Part shown: one piece after another, positions 53,488-63,596 of the stretch | Numbering within the stretch: the first letter of the stretch is position 1 | Layout: every line of letters starts with the position of its first letter | Assembly (NCBI RefSeq): GCF_038443385.1 | Contig: NZ_CP151726.1 | Location: 1,054,001-1,118,000, forward strand | Length of the DNA stretch: 64,000 nucleotides | Source of the DNA: Stieleria varia | GTDB lineage: Bacteria > Planctomycetota > Planctomycetia > Pirellulales > Pirellulaceae | Reading direction: 5' to 3' | Position numbers and translations under genes: made by a program | The notes under the pieces: generated by a model | What the model was told of the DNA's origin: nothing | The model's database searches: none | What the model saw: only the letters and a program-made list of their open reading frames with translations

Positions 53488-54816
53488 TCACTCCGTTTCA
53501 ATGAGATGTTTGCCTTGCACGAGCACGTCCAGATCTTTCTCAAGTTGCTCGGCGAGATTTTTCGGTTCCCACAGCCCTGGATACGCTGCTTCGACCACGC
53601 CGTCGTTGCCGATCACGATCACCATGGGGATTGTCAGTAATCCGAAACCCGATGCGATCTTGGACTCGGTATCCAGCAGCGGTTGGATTTCCCAACCCTT
53701 TTGCTTGACAAAGTCGTTGATCAAGTCGGCGGGCTCGCCCACGTCAACCGGCACGTGCACCACGCCTTTGGCCGCATACTTCTTTGTCATCTCGATCACC
53801 GGTGACATGTTGTCAATGCAGCCGTCGCAATTGGTCGCCCAAAAATTGATCACTTGGATTTTTCCTTTCAGGTCTGCACTGTCAAAATCCTTGTCGTCAG
53901 CGGTTTTGGTGCGGAACTGGGGGGCGACTTTGCCGAGCAACGGATAGCGACTGGCCTCCTCGGCCAGCTTGGTGTAATACGCCTCCACCGTTTCATACTT
54001 TGTGGCGTCCTTTTCAGGTGAAAACTGAAACATTTTCGTGTCGATGCTGCCTGTCACTCGCCAGGAAAGAAAGTCGAATCTCAGTTGGTACTGATACCCG
54101 GCAGGCATTTCCAGCTCGCCGTTGGCGCGCAGCATTTCGGTCAAGTCGACGATCAATCGCAGCGGCTTGGGGTCATCGCCTTGCGTGATCCAAAAGTCCC
54201 AAGCAACGTTGTCGTCCTGGACGCCTCGAAAGTGGATCGCGTCGGTCCGTCCGCGAAATTGATCGCGATCGACGATCTCCATCGATTTCATCCCGGTCGC
54301 CAACGTCAAGGACGGATCGACTCCGGCCAGGGTCAATGCCAGGACGGCTTCTGGATACGGGCCCATGGTAACGGGCAATTGGAACACAGCAGCCTGATTC
54401 TCTTGCGTCTCCGACAGATGGACATACGCATCGGGCGCGAGCGCGACACTCATCTGTTTGCCGTCGTTGTAGATCCGCGTCCTTCGCTCGGTCTCTTTCA
54501 AATAGATCGTGTACTCGGCGGGTGCCTTGGATGCGATTTGGTAAGTCGATGTCTGCGTATCAACCACTGCTCCGTCCACGATTGTCTCGGCCGCCAGTTC
54601 GACCGTCGCGCGAGACACACTCGCCTTTCGGATCGACTCAAAGAATGGATTGAGCAGCGCCGCGACTTCGCGACTCATCTCAAACGGTTTCTCCGCTTTC
54701 GCCGTTTTCTCCGCTTCGCCGTTGGTTTTGTCTTCTTGCCCAAAGCAAATCGATGACGCTGTCATCACAGCGAGAACAAGGCAAAAAACAGCACGTGAAT
54801 TCCAAGTTCGCGACAT
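53488..54816 (-). CDS. Periplasmic TlpA-like thioredoxin protein with DUF2092-like domain
   Basis: 442 residues from ATG 54816. Signal peptide (RAVFCLVLAVMTASSICFGQ). Residues about 50-280 match the LolA-like/DUF2092 fold (FFESIRKASVSRATVELAAE, AIHFRGVQDDNVAWDFWIT). A thioredoxin-like domain follows: FRTKTADDKDFDSADLKGK, INFWATNCDGCIDNM (CxxC as CDGC) and FGLLTIPMVIVIGNDG with the cis-proline. It probably acts as a periplasmic disulfide or redox protein. Confidence 0.85.
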   Translation of the reverse strand: MSRTWNSRAVFCLVLAVMTASSICFGQEDKTNGEAEKTAKAEKPFEMSREVAALLNPFFESIRKASVSRATVELAAETIVDGAVVDTQTSTYQIASKAPAEYTIYLKETERRTRIYNDGKQMSVALAPDAYVHLSETQENQAAVFQLPVTMGPYPEAVLALTLAGVDPSLTLATGMKSMEIVDRDQFRGRTDAIHFRGVQDDNVAWDFWITQGDDPKPLRLIVDLTEMLRANGELEMPAGYQYQLRFDFLSWRVTGSIDTKMFQFSPEKDATKYETVEAYYTKLAEEASRYPLLGKVAPQFRTKTADDKDFDSADLKGKIQVINFWATNCDGCIDNMSPVIEMTKKYAAKGVVHVPVDVGEPADLINDFVKQKGWEIQPLLDTESKIASGFGLLTIPMVIVIGNDGVVEAAYPGLWEPKNLAEQLEKDLDVLVQGKHLIETE

Positions 54817-55039
54817 CAAACCAAGTCTTGGAGAGAGAGGAAAAAGCCCACGGGTGCTGAAGCGGATGAACGCACCCCATTAGCTCGATGATAGTTCGGC
54901 GGCTCTGGCCGTGACAGGTCCCAGCGGGTTGAGAACGATGGCGAGCAACTCTCGGGCAATTGCTGGGCGAAACGGTTCCGCTCGCCATCGACGTGGAACG
55001 TCGAGCGACAATTACTCCTTTTGGTCACGATGCGTTCGC

Positions 55040-56626
55040 TCAACCCTTTTCTGACTTGCGAAAGAACTCGCGGGGAAACGGGGCCTGCGGCGCCGCGTCT
55101 GGGTTTCGCCATGGAAAATTCGGGCCACGATCTTCCAGAAGTGGCATTTCCTTGCCATCGGTCTCATGCAGCATTTTCCAGAGCGACTGATTCATTTCGA
55201 TGACACGCTGCGAATGCTCTGGTCGGTCGATCAAGTTGTTCAGCTCATCGGGATCGGATTGCAGATCATAGAGTTCATCGCGGTCCCACAATCCGTGGCA
55301 TCGAATGTATTTCCAACGCCCTCCGATGATCGCGTGCAACGTCGGCGTATGCGGATAGTTGCGTTCCCAGTAGTACTCGTACAACAGTCGCTCTCTGCCA
55401 GTCGCGTTCTCTTCGCCACACAACGCTGGCCAAAGACTTATTCCGTCAGACTCGGGCAACGCGGGAGCCTCGGCAGCGTCGAGCAAAGTCGCGGCGATAT
55501 CGATATTCCCGAACAAGCCTTCGTATTTCTTTCCGGCGGGGATCTTTCCCGGAGCCGTCATCAACAGAGGCACACGCGCGCTGGCTTCGTACGCAGTACG
55601 CTTATCGATCAACCCATGGTCGCCGAACTGAAAACCGTTGTCACCCATGTAGACGAACAACGTATTCTGCTGCAAACCGTTCTGCCGCAAATACTCCGCC
55701 AGTCGCCCCACACTGTCGTCGACGGAGAGCAACGATTCGCAGTAACGCCGATAGTAGACTTCTGCGGAGAAGTTCTCGATGTTGTATCCAAAGTCTGCCC
55801 CGTGCCGGCTGTTTCGCTGATTGCGAACCCACATCGGTAATTTGCCTTGGTCCAAGTCCTCGACCGTGGGTGTCTTGATCGGCAAAGGCTGACCGTCGTA
55901 TCGACCACGGTGGCGATCGGCGGGAACAAAATCTGCATGAACCCCTTTGTGACTGACGTAGACAAAGAACGGCTTGCTCGCGTCACGTTGTTCCAACCAC
56001 CGAATCGCATAGTCCGTCAATTCGTCGGTGATGTATCCCTTTTGTTCGACACGTTGGCCGTTGATGTTGAATCCATCATAGGTCGTCTGAGGCACCTCGC
56101 GAGTCGTTCCGTGTCCGTCGGGCCAGTACGTCCCCTGACCCTTGAACGCCAACCAGTGATCGAAACCGCGTTGTGGGTCATCGATGTCGCCTCCCATGTG
56201 CCACTTTCCAAAGAAAGCGGTTTGGTAGCCGGCTGCCTGCAACTGCTGAGGGAAAAACACCAGCTTGGGATCGACGGGATGGTAGTTGTCGACGACGCGA
56301 TGATTGTGGGCGTATTGCCCAGTCAAGATCGATGCACGACTGGGCGAACACAGCGATGTGGTGACGTAGGCGTTGGTCATCATTGCACCGCCAGCGGCCA
56401 TCGCGTCCAGGTTCGGTGTTTCCAGGAACGGATGCCCGGCGGCTCCCAAACAGTCGAACCGATGATCATCACACAGAACAAAAACGATGTTCAATCGATC
56501 GGCGTGAACGGTTTGATTCAGTGACGACAAAGCGAGGGCGATGCACATCAGCATCGCCGTCAGTGGTCTGGCAAACATCGGTCTGGCAAACATCGGTCTG
56601 GCAAACACCACGACTCGATGGCTCAC
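55040..56626 (-). CDS. Type I sulfatase (arylsulfatase family)
   Basis: 528 residues, GTG start at 56626 overlapping the stop of the metalloprotease gene. A signal peptide with tandem FARPM repeats is followed by NIVFVLCDDHR and the maturation signature CSPSRASILTG (formylglycine-type Cys93, C-x-P-S-R). FGKWHMGG, YVSHKGVHADF and FVYMGDNGFQFGDHG complete the metal site. It hydrolyses sulfate esters, probably of algal polysaccharides, in the periplasm or outside the cell. Maturation needs the formylglycine system encoded elsewhere. Confidence 0.95.
   Translation of the reverse strand: MSHRVVVFARPMFARPMFARPLTAMLMCIALALSSLNQTVHADRLNIVFVLCDDHRFDCLGAAGHPFLETPNLDAMAAGGAMMTNAYVTTSLCSPSRASILTGQYAHNHRVVDNYHPVDPKLVFFPQQLQAAGYQTAFFGKWHMGGDIDDPQRGFDHWLAFKGQGTYWPDGHGTTREVPQTTYDGFNINGQRVEQKGYITDELTDYAIRWLEQRDASKPFFVYVSHKGVHADFVPADRHRGRYDGQPLPIKTPTVEDLDQGKLPMWVRNQRNSRHGADFGYNIENFSAEVYYRRYCESLLSVDDSVGRLAEYLRQNGLQQNTLFVYMGDNGFQFGDHGLIDKRTAYEASARVPLLMTAPGKIPAGKKYEGLFGNIDIAATLLDAAEAPALPESDGISLWPALCGEENATGRERLLYEYYWERNYPHTPTLHAIIGGRWKYIRCHGLWDRDELYDLQSDPDELNNLIDRPEHSQRVIEMNQSLWKMLHETDGKEMPLLEDRGPNFPWRNPDAAPQAPFPREFFRKSEKG
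56565..56609 (-). repeat. Three 15-bp tandem repeats in the sulfatase signal peptide
   Basis: Units at 56565-56579, 56580-56594 and 56595-56609 encode MFARP-type repeats before the hydrophobic core. The first two are identical and the third differs by one base. Confidence 0.9.
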
Positions 56627-59600
56627 TTGCCAGCCGGCTCACCCGTCGGCTCGCCCAAGATCAGCATCATCGACGACCGAGAAGCTTGGGTTTCGAACGT
56701 GTATCCGGCACGCAGAGCTTGATCAATGCGATCGCCGACTTCGGTCAGGTGAGCTTTGGTGTAGGAGTCCATCTTGTCACCACATTTCTTCAATCGGTTT
56801 GCGATCTTGTCCTTCAGCTCACGCAGTTCCATACCGGCCAAGTTGCTGATCGGCTTGTTGGCCGCCGTCCGCGTGCTGGGCTGCAATACCAGGTCCATCA
56901 GTCGTTGAACGTGTTCCCGTTGCAGATCACGACGCAATGAAGAGATCATTGGCTTGCGTTCGTTGCGATCGGCAGGGCACTCTTGATCCAGTTCAGACCA
57001 CGCGGCTTGGCTGAGCGTCGAGAGCAGCTCGGGGAGCGTCAGCGTGTCGACATCCGGGTCCAAACGCATTTCGTTGTCGAACACGCGACGCAGGGTGGTC
57101 GGGTTCATCAACCACGTCAGGGCGGAAGACTGTAACCCTAGGACTCGATCATGAATCGGCCAAGTTGCTTCGCCGGAAACGCTGAAGGAGCTGCTGTTGT
57201 CCAGCCACTGATCGGCGCTCATTCGCTCGAGCAGCTTGGGGGTCAGACCGTAGGCTTTGTCGTAGAACGTATTCTCGATCACGAACTGCAGGGCGGCACG
57301 CTGTTGTTTTGCCGGCACGACTTCGACAGGAGCGCGGTCACCGGGGTCACCTTTTTTGTCACGATTAACGAACGCACCGCCGACCCAGTTGGCCATCATG
57401 CTGGCGGATCGGGTTTGCAGCGAAAGCGTCAATTCGTATCCGCGTCGCGCCTTGTCCCAACTGTCGCCGTCTTTGACAAACTTGTCCAAGATCCGTTCCC
57501 GGTAGAGTTTGACCAAACGCATTTGCTCGTTGGCGTAGTCCAGCGGGTCCTTGGAGAAATCGTATCGGCGTGCCAGTGGGTCCGGCCCGCTGGTGTCTTC
57601 GTCAGTGGCGTATTGCAATTCAGGTTCGACGCAACGTTTCAGGATTTCCGGCAGTGTTTTGTCGTCAAAGGTGTATCCGTATTCGATCGCCCAGTAGTCG
57701 TAGGGGCCGATGTCGATCATGGCGTAGTCGCCTTGCACCTCACCGGCTTCGTAACGGAAGTTGATGGGCGAGTAATCCATGACGGATGCCGTGATGGTCT
57801 TCTTGCCTTTGACGTCGTTGCTGTTGATTTCATCGAGAGTCAGCAGCGAGGATGCTTTGAAGTTGTGTCGCAGACCGAGTGTGTGTCCGACTTCGTGTGC
57901 GACCAAGTCGGCCAACAGAGGTCCGACAAACCATTCCGGCATGTCGTCCAGCATGTCCGATTTGTCGACAGACTTCGCTTGGTCGTCTTTGTCGTCGTCC
58001 TTCTTTGCGTCGTCATCTTCCTTGGCTTCGTCCTTTTCAGGTGCCGCGTCGGCTTTGGCATCGGACTTCTTTTCGCCGTCGGCGTCACCTTCAACGGTTT
58101 CGGCAGCGACCTCGGCTTCTTTCTCTTCCTTCTTTTTCTTCTTCTCGGCTTCTTCGTCGGCCATCAGTGTCAGCGCCCAGTCCATGCGGGCAAGCGCCAA
58201 GTCCAATGTTCGGGCGTTGGAAGCCATGCAGAGACCGTTCTTTTGACTGACATGCCCGAGCAATCCGTCGTACTCGTCGTCACCGATCAACGACGGATCG
58301 GCTTGTGCCATTTGGAAACCCGCCAGCGGTTTTTGGGCTTCTCTTGCCAACGCGTTTTGAATCATGTTTGCGTGGGACGGGGAAGCCATTCGGACGCGTG
58401 GGTCCCATGTCGGATTGTCACCGAGCCAAGCAAGCGTTTCGGCGCTGACGCCTTCCATCGCCAGTTTGGGCATCAGGTCTTCGTAATTGAAATTGAAGTG
58501 GCGAATCCAACCGTCGGTCAGAATGATGTCTGCGTCCAAGATCTCGCCGGTCATCGGATGGACGCGACTTGGGCCGATCGCGGTACCGATGTCATTGTTG
58601 AGCCACCGGATGAAGTTGTACCGCACGTCTTCGGGGTCCAGATCCATGAAAGCCGGGTTGGCCGGATCGGCATCTTGATACTCGACCTTGATCGCATCGA
58701 CGATGCCGACCTTTTCAAATGCCTTGTTCCAATAGTCCACGCCGGCCTTGATCCATCGACGGTATCGCACCGGGGTGGTGTGTTCGACGTAGAACCGAAT
58801 CGGCTCCGTCGGCGGACTGAGCTTCAGCTTGGGGTCTCGCTTTTGCAGGTTCCAACGATTGATGTATCGAACCAGCGTCTCGTCTTCTTTGTACTTGCCG
58901 AGGTCCGAATAAGACGTCGTGAAGTATCCGACCCGTTGGTCGGCTTCGCGCGGCTTGTATGTCGACGTGCTGGGGACTTCGCTAAATGAATAGTGCAGCG
59001 TTTGAAAACGACTGGTGCTCCCCACCACCTCAACGGCCACCTCGACATTCTCTGGAAAAACCTTTGCCGACGCGATGCTCGTGATGCGAGAGTTCGTGAT
59101 GCGGACGCTACGACCAAAGAAAGTCGTCGCATTGCCGACCAACAGCGAATCCAGATCGATCACCGGACCGCCCGCTGGTCCCATCGCCAGGATCGGAACG
59201 TCCAGCAGGACTTCGTCTGTGAACAAGCGTTTGACGGATGCCTTGGATTCGGGCTCTCCGGTGGAGCGAATCGAAAAGTTGGGAGCGATCAATGCGAGGC
59301 GATCATCGTACCGCCGCCACTTCACCACCCAATCCCCTGACTGCAAACCGGCGTATCGGTCGCCACTGCTGACCGTCAACGCGATGAAATAAGTCTTGGT
59401 CTCGACGTTCTTGGGAAGCTCGCACAGGAGCTGTGCGTCTTTTTCGCGTTTCCACAGTCCCAAGAGTCCTTTCCGATTCTGTTGATCCGATACGGGGACC
59501 GCGTCAAAGCCCTCCGAGACTTTGTCGAAAGTTGGCAGGTCAGCGTACGCCGGCGTTGCCAGCGATATTGCTGCCAGCAAAATTGCAGCCAGCGAAAAAG

Positions 59601-59637
59601 GGAACAGTGCGGCGGTCAAGACAGTTGGGTATTTCAT
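56623..59637 (-). CDS. Secreted zinc-dependent metalloprotease (DUF5117/DUF4953 type)
   Basis: 1,004 residues. Signal peptide (TVLTAALFPFSLAAILLAAISLATPAYA). The N-terminal half is typical of the DUF5117 family (FSIRSTGEPESKASVKRLF). The zinc motif is HEVGHTLGLRHNFKAS (HExxHxxGxxH). An acidic/Lys-rich insert of about 70 residues (EEAEKKKKKEEKE..., DDDAKKDDDKDD) sits just before it. Its stop overlaps the sulfatase start (GTGA), so protease, sulfatase and perhaps the thioredoxin protein form one unit. Confidence 0.9.
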   Translation of the reverse strand: MKYPTVLTAALFPFSLAAILLAAISLATPAYADLPTFDKVSEGFDAVPVSDQQNRKGLLGLWKREKDAQLLCELPKNVETKTYFIALTVSSGDRYAGLQSGDWVVKWRRYDDRLALIAPNFSIRSTGEPESKASVKRLFTDEVLLDVPILAMGPAGGPVIDLDSLLVGNATTFFGRSVRITNSRITSIASAKVFPENVEVAVEVVGSTSRFQTLHYSFSEVPSTSTYKPREADQRVGYFTTSYSDLGKYKEDETLVRYINRWNLQKRDPKLKLSPPTEPIRFYVEHTTPVRYRRWIKAGVDYWNKAFEKVGIVDAIKVEYQDADPANPAFMDLDPEDVRYNFIRWLNNDIGTAIGPSRVHPMTGEILDADIILTDGWIRHFNFNYEDLMPKLAMEGVSAETLAWLGDNPTWDPRVRMASPSHANMIQNALAREAQKPLAGFQMAQADPSLIGDDEYDGLLGHVSQKNGLCMASNARTLDLALARMDWALTLMADEEAEKKKKKEEKEAEVAAETVEGDADGEKKSDAKADAAPEKDEAKEDDDAKKDDDKDDQAKSVDKSDMLDDMPEWFVGPLLADLVAHEVGHTLGLRHNFKASSLLTLDEINSNDVKGKKTITASVMDYSPINFRYEAGEVQGDYAMIDIGPYDYWAIEYGYTFDDKTLPEILKRCVEPELQYATDEDTSGPDPLARRYDFSKDPLDYANEQMRLVKLYRERILDKFVKDGDSWDKARRGYELTLSLQTRSASMMANWVGGAFVNRDKKGDPGDRAPVEVVPAKQQRAALQFVIENTFYDKAYGLTPKLLERMSADQWLDNSSSFSVSGEATWPIHDRVLGLQSSALTWLMNPTTLRRVFDNEMRLDPDVDTLTLPELLSTLSQAAWSELDQECPADRNERKPMISSLRRDLQREHVQRLMDLVLQPSTRTAANKPISNLAGMELRELKDKIANRLKKCGDKMDSYTKAHLTEVGDRIDQALRAGYTFETQASRSSMMLILGEPTGEPAGK

Positions 59638-60025
59638 TCCGAACGCTCAGTGGGTGGGATAGGGAGTTCGACTGAAGGGTAGGTTACCGACTTTGCGAAA
59701 CAGGCGAATTGACGCACTGCAGGCTCGAAACTCGGTTTTCTGGCAGAGTTTGGCGGGTACTCGGTGCGTTTTTGACAACGAAAACGCCCCTGTCAGCTCT
59801 GCTAAACCTCGCAATCGGCACGATCGACGCCAGCCGGTCATACGGCCAGAGTCCCCGTCCTGCGTATTCTACCCGGCAATCACGTATTCGTGCACGAGAA
59901 TTCGCGGTAAGAGACGGCTTGTTTTTGACGACATTGACGGCGTTTCGTTCCCCGTCAACAATCGGTTCTTCAAGGTACGAGTGCCACTCTCGCCATTTCT
60001 CTCCGCCAATTCGCAACGTTGAACG
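59638..60025. promoter_or_regulatory. Divergent intergenic region upstream of glyA
   Basis: About 388 bp between the metalloprotease and glyA. No supported gene (the 59684-60346 minus frame is a shadow running into glyA). I saw no recognisable riboswitch or clear operator. Confidence 0.4.
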
Positions 60026-61285
60026 ATGAATCCGCTGCAACAGCAAGACCCTCAGATCTGGGACGCCATTCAAGCCGAAGCCACCCGTCAACGTGATGGC
60101 CTCGAGATGATCGCAAGCGAGAACTATACGAGTTTTGCGGTCATGCAAGCGGCCGGCAGCGTGCTGACGAACAAATACGCCGAAGGATACCCGGGTCGAC
60201 GCTACTACGGCGGGTGCGAACACGTCGACGTCGTGGAAACCCTGGCGATCGATCGCGCCAAGGAACTTTTTGGTGCCGAGCACGCAAACGTCCAGCCCCA
60301 CAGTGGTTCGCAAGCCAACACGGCGGTCTACCTGAGCTGCCTGCAACCTGGCGATTCGGTTCTCGGACTCGACCTAGCCCAAGGTGGACACCTGACACAC
60401 GGAATGAAGCTGAACATCAGCGGTCAGCTCTATCAGTTCCACAGCTATGGCGTGGACCCCAAGGATCACCGCTTGGATTTTGACCAAGTGGCGGCCTTGG
60501 CCAAGGAGCACAAGCCGAAGCTGATCGTCGCGGGTGCGAGCGCCTATCCGCGTGAGATTCCACACGAGCGGTTCGCGGAAATCGCTGCCGATGTCGGCGC
60601 AAAACTACTGGTGGACATGGCCCACTACGCCGGGCTGGTCGCCGCGAAACTGCACAACAGCCCTGTTCCATACGCCGACTATGTCACCACCACGACGCAC
60701 AAGACGCTGCGAGGACCGCGTGGCGGCCTGATCATGTGCCGTGAGCAATTCGCCAAGGACATCAACCGCAGCGTGTTCCCGGGAACCCAAGGCGGTCCCT
60801 TGATGCACGTCATTGCGGGCAAGGCGGTGTGCTTTGCCGAAGCCCAGTCGGACGCCTTTGCACGTTACGGACAAGCTGTCATTGACAACGCCCAAGCCTT
60901 GGCCGAAACCCTCATGTCCAATGGCCTTTCCCTGGTCAGCGGCGGGACGGACAACCACTTGATGCTCGTCGATGTGACGTCCCTGGGACTGGGCGGCAAG
61001 AAAGCTGAAGCCGTTCTGGACGAATGCGGCATCACGGTCAACATGAACATGATCCCGTTCGACCAACGCAAACCGATGGACCCCTCGGGTATCCGAATCG
61101 GAACCCCGGCACTGACCACCCGCGGCATGGGCGTGGACGAAATGCGTCGCATCGGAAATTGGATCTATCAATCGCTGGCCAGCAGCGATGACGGTTCGCT
61201 GCACAAGAGCATCCGTGAAGAGATCCGGCAGATGTGCGAATCATTCCCTGTTCCTGCGGCCAGCGAAGCAATCGCGATGGCTTGA
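60026..61285 (+). CDS. glyA: Serine hydroxymethyltransferase
   Basis: 419 residues. PLP-dependent enzyme interconverting serine and glycine with folate C1 units. [51 protein letters not shown] and [15 protein letters not shown] (PLP lysine) are all in place; normal family length. The start ATG at 60026 gives the usual N-terminus. No other gene shares its transcript obviously. Confidence 0.97.
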   Translation: MNPLQQQDPQIWDAIQAEATRQRDGLEMIASENYTSFAVMQAAGSVLTNKYAEGYPGRRYYGGCEHVDVVETLAIDRAKELFGAEHANVQPHSGSQANTAVYLSCLQPGDSVLGLDLAQGGHLTHGMKLNISGQLYQFHSYGVDPKDHRLDFDQVAALAKEHKPKLIVAGASAYPREIPHERFAEIAADVGAKLLVDMAHYAGLVAAKLHNSPVPYADYVTTTTHKTLRGPRGGLIMCREQFAKDINRSVFPGTQGGPLMHVIAGKAVCFAEAQSDAFARYGQAVIDNAQALAETLMSNGLSLVSGGTDNHLMLVDVTSLGLGGKKAEAVLDECGITVNMNMIPFDQRKPMDPSGIRIGTPALTTRGMGVDEMRRIGNWIYQSLASSDDGSLHKSIREEIRQMCESFPVPAASEAIAMA

Positions 61286-61356
61286 TCCGACGGGCTCGAC
61301 GAAGACTGTTCGTTTCGCCCGAAACCTTAGCCACCTGAATCCTTCCCGAGTACCTG

Positions 61357-61806
61357 ATGCCCAACGCCCCGCACAAGATTTTGATCGCCGACGACAACGC
61401 GGCCAACCGCGAGCTCTTGGAGGCTTACTTGGTCACCGTCGACTGCGACATCGAAACATCGGTCGATGGACAGGACACTTTAGACAAAGTGGCTTCGTTT
61501 CAGCCCGATCTGGTGCTGCTGGACGTGATGATGCCGAAACTCAGCGGCTTTGAAGTCTGCAAGCAGATCAAGGAGACCCCGGCCACCAGTCGCGTCATGG
61601 TCCTGATGGTCACCGCGCTCAACGAACTGGGCGACATCGAACGAGCAGTGACCGCCGGAACGGACGACTTTCTCAGCAAGCCGGTCAACAAAGTCGAACT
61701 GCTCAAGCGTGTCGAGAACATGCTGAAGTTCAAGAATGTCGAAGACGAACTGGTCCGACTGCAGAGATACATCCAAGAAATGGAAGACGGCCAAGCAGCG
61801 GGTTAA
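61357..61806 (+). CDS. Single-domain response regulator
   Basis: 149 residues. A REC domain (about 6-125): ILIADDNAANRELL (acidic pair), VLLDVMMPKLSGFEV with the phospho-accepting aspartate, VTALN and FLSKPVNKVELLKRV (lysine). It ends in a short helical tail (EDELVRLQRYIQEMED) with no output domain. Convergent with the PAS-GAF-REC gene; the two stop codons share TTAA at 61803-61806. Confidence 0.93.
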   Translation: MPNAPHKILIADDNAANRELLEAYLVTVDCDIETSVDGQDTLDKVASFQPDLVLLDVMMPKLSGFEVCKQIKETPATSRVMVLMVTALNELGDIERAVTAGTDDFLSKPVNKVELLKRVENMLKFKNVEDELVRLQRYIQEMEDGQAAG

Positions 61807-63596
61807 CGCTGTGACGTCGACGCGTCGGCTGTCTCGGGAGACTGATTGCCACCGGCCGCTGCGGAATTCTTTTGCTGCTCGATAACGACCTTGACGACAT
61901 CGACCAATTGGTCCAAGCGAAACGGTTTGAACAACAACGCCTTGGGGTGCAATCCGTTCTGGCGAGCCTTGACGATCGAGTGACCAGGGTCGTACCCAAA
62001 ACCCTTCATCAGCACCATGGGGACGTGTTGCATCAGTTGTCGCAATCGCATCATCAACTGAAAACCGCTGTAGTCGGGTAGCTTGATGTCACTGATGATC
62101 ACATCGTACCGATCATCGTCTCGACTGCATTCCCGCACCATCAAGACGGCTTCGTCACCGCTGTGTGCGGTTTCCACGACGCAGCCGTATCGCTCCAGCA
62201 AATGATGGGCGTCCTCACGCACCTTTTCATCTTCGTCGACGACCAAGATACGTCGCCCTCGAAGTGTTTCATGCTCGTGTGAATCCACGCCAGGTGGGAC
62301 GGCCTCCAACGGAGTCAACCGCTGGCCGATTTGCTGAATGGTGCGTTTGATGTCGCGGGCGTTTTGCAGGATGCGGCGGACGCGATCGGCCATGTCGGGA
62401 CTGTGGCCGATGTAGTCCTCCATCACGTTGACGGCGTCGTTAAGGATTTCATCGACAGGCATTGCAACGGCGCTGTGGATCGCGTTGCAACTCTGCTGCG
62501 CCGTGTTCGCTTTCTGCGCCACAAGCAACTCAAGCGTATTCAACGCGTAGCTGATATCGCGTGCAAAGATCTCCAAAAATTGCAGATCGCTCTCATTGAA
62601 CGCTGCGACTTCTGGGCTCTCGACGTTGATCGTACCAAGCACCTGGTCGTTCAGGATCAATGGCACCGTCAATGAGCTTCTCGTATCCGCCACGCCGGGG
62701 ATGAACAACGAGTCGTTGACGACGTCGTAACAGATGTAGCTTGTGCCGCTGGATGCGGCGTATCCGGTGATGCCGTTTCCTTGCGGATGAGCGAAGAGCT
62801 GTCGGTCTGCAGCCTCTTGGTCAATCCCGACGCTCAACAAGGGAACCAGATTGCCCGTCGCGTGCTCAAGCAGGCGAATCTCGATGACTTCAAAATCCAG
62901 CAAGTCCTGCAAGTAGTGACGGATGTTTTCCTTGAGCAACTCGATCCGCTCATCGACCTCCATCATGAAGATCTCAGAAGGTCGCAAGTCCGCCAGCTCA
63001 CGTCCCGCACGATGGATCGCGACGAGCTTCTGCTGCTGCAGGATCTCGTCCGTGATGTCGTTGACCGTGACCACCAACTGAGGCGACTGCTCGGTCCCGA
63101 CGATCGGAGCGGCGCGAAATTGAAAAAATCGATTGTCGTTTGTCTGCAGCGTGCTGCTGCTCTCTTCGCCCGTTGCGAACGCTGTATGAAACGGGCACGC
63201 GTCGGAGCCCACCACATCGGGATCGCCGAACCACTCGTACAAGCTGACACCCACGACGGGATCATCGTCCGACTTACCCACCCACCGCTTCAGACGGCGA
63301 TTGGCCCACAGCACACGGTTTTCTTGGTCGATCAACGCGACTCCCTCGGGCATGTCACGCAGCATCACGCCGCTCTGACAGACCCCACGAAGCTCGCTCA
63401 ATTGCGGCAGTTGCTCGCGGCTGATCCAAACGCCTTCGATGGCAGGCTCGGCGAGCTGGTCAAGTATGACATCGGCTCCAACAAGCTCCATCACGTCGCC
63501 GGGCGTCAAATCGCGAGGCAACGTCTCCGAGGCCCCCACGCAAATAACGCGTTTTGGACTTGCGCTCGGCAAGTTGGCTTCTGCGGAACGATTCAT
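61803..63596 (-). CDS. PAS-GAF-receiver signalling protein without a kinase ATPase domain
   Basis: 597 residues from ATG 63596, with GGAG eight bases upstream; the GTG at 63659 would add 21 residues. A PAS domain is seen at about 85-190 (GVALIDQENRVLWANRRLKRWVG), a GAF domain at about 225-380 (GNGITGYAASSGTSYICYDV, TVPLILNDQVLGTINVES), a dimerisation-like helix pair at about 390-450 and a C-terminal REC domain (RILVVDEDEKVREDAHHLLERYG, VIISDIKLPDYSGFQLM). No HATPase_c domain is visible, so it may relay or scaffold signals. Paired convergently with a lone receiver protein. Confidence 0.88.
   Translation of the reverse strand: MNRSAEANLPSASPKRVICVGASETLPRDLTPGDVMELVGADVILDQLAEPAIEGVWISREQLPQLSELRGVCQSGVMLRDMPEGVALIDQENRVLWANRRLKRWVGKSDDDPVVGVSLYEWFGDPDVVGSDACPFHTAFATGEESSSTLQTNDNRFFQFRAAPIVGTEQSPQLVVTVNDITDEILQQQKLVAIHRAGRELADLRPSEIFMMEVDERIELLKENIRHYLQDLLDFEVIEIRLLEHATGNLVPLLSVGIDQEAADRQLFAHPQGNGITGYAASSGTSYICYDVVNDSLFIPGVADTRSSLTVPLILNDQVLGTINVESPEVAAFNESDLQFLEIFARDISYALNTLELLVAQKANTAQQSCNAIHSAVAMPVDEILNDAVNVMEDYIGHSPDMADRVRRILQNARDIKRTIQQIGQRLTPLEAVPPGVDSHEHETLRGRRILVVDEDEKVREDAHHLLERYGCVVETAHSGDEAVLMVRECSRDDDRYDVIISDIKLPDYSGFQLMMRLRQLMQHVPMVLMKGFGYDPGHSIVKARQNGLHPKALLFKPFRLDQLVDVVKVVIEQQKNSAAAGGNQSPETADASTSQR

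Noticed and set aside
57151-58989. 612-residue plus-strand open frame
   Set aside because: Antisense to the zinc metalloprotease with its HEVGHTLGLRH motif; high-GC shadow frame.
59684-60346. 220-residue minus-strand frame upstream of glyA
   Set aside because: Overlaps the 5' part of glyA and has no motif; shadow.
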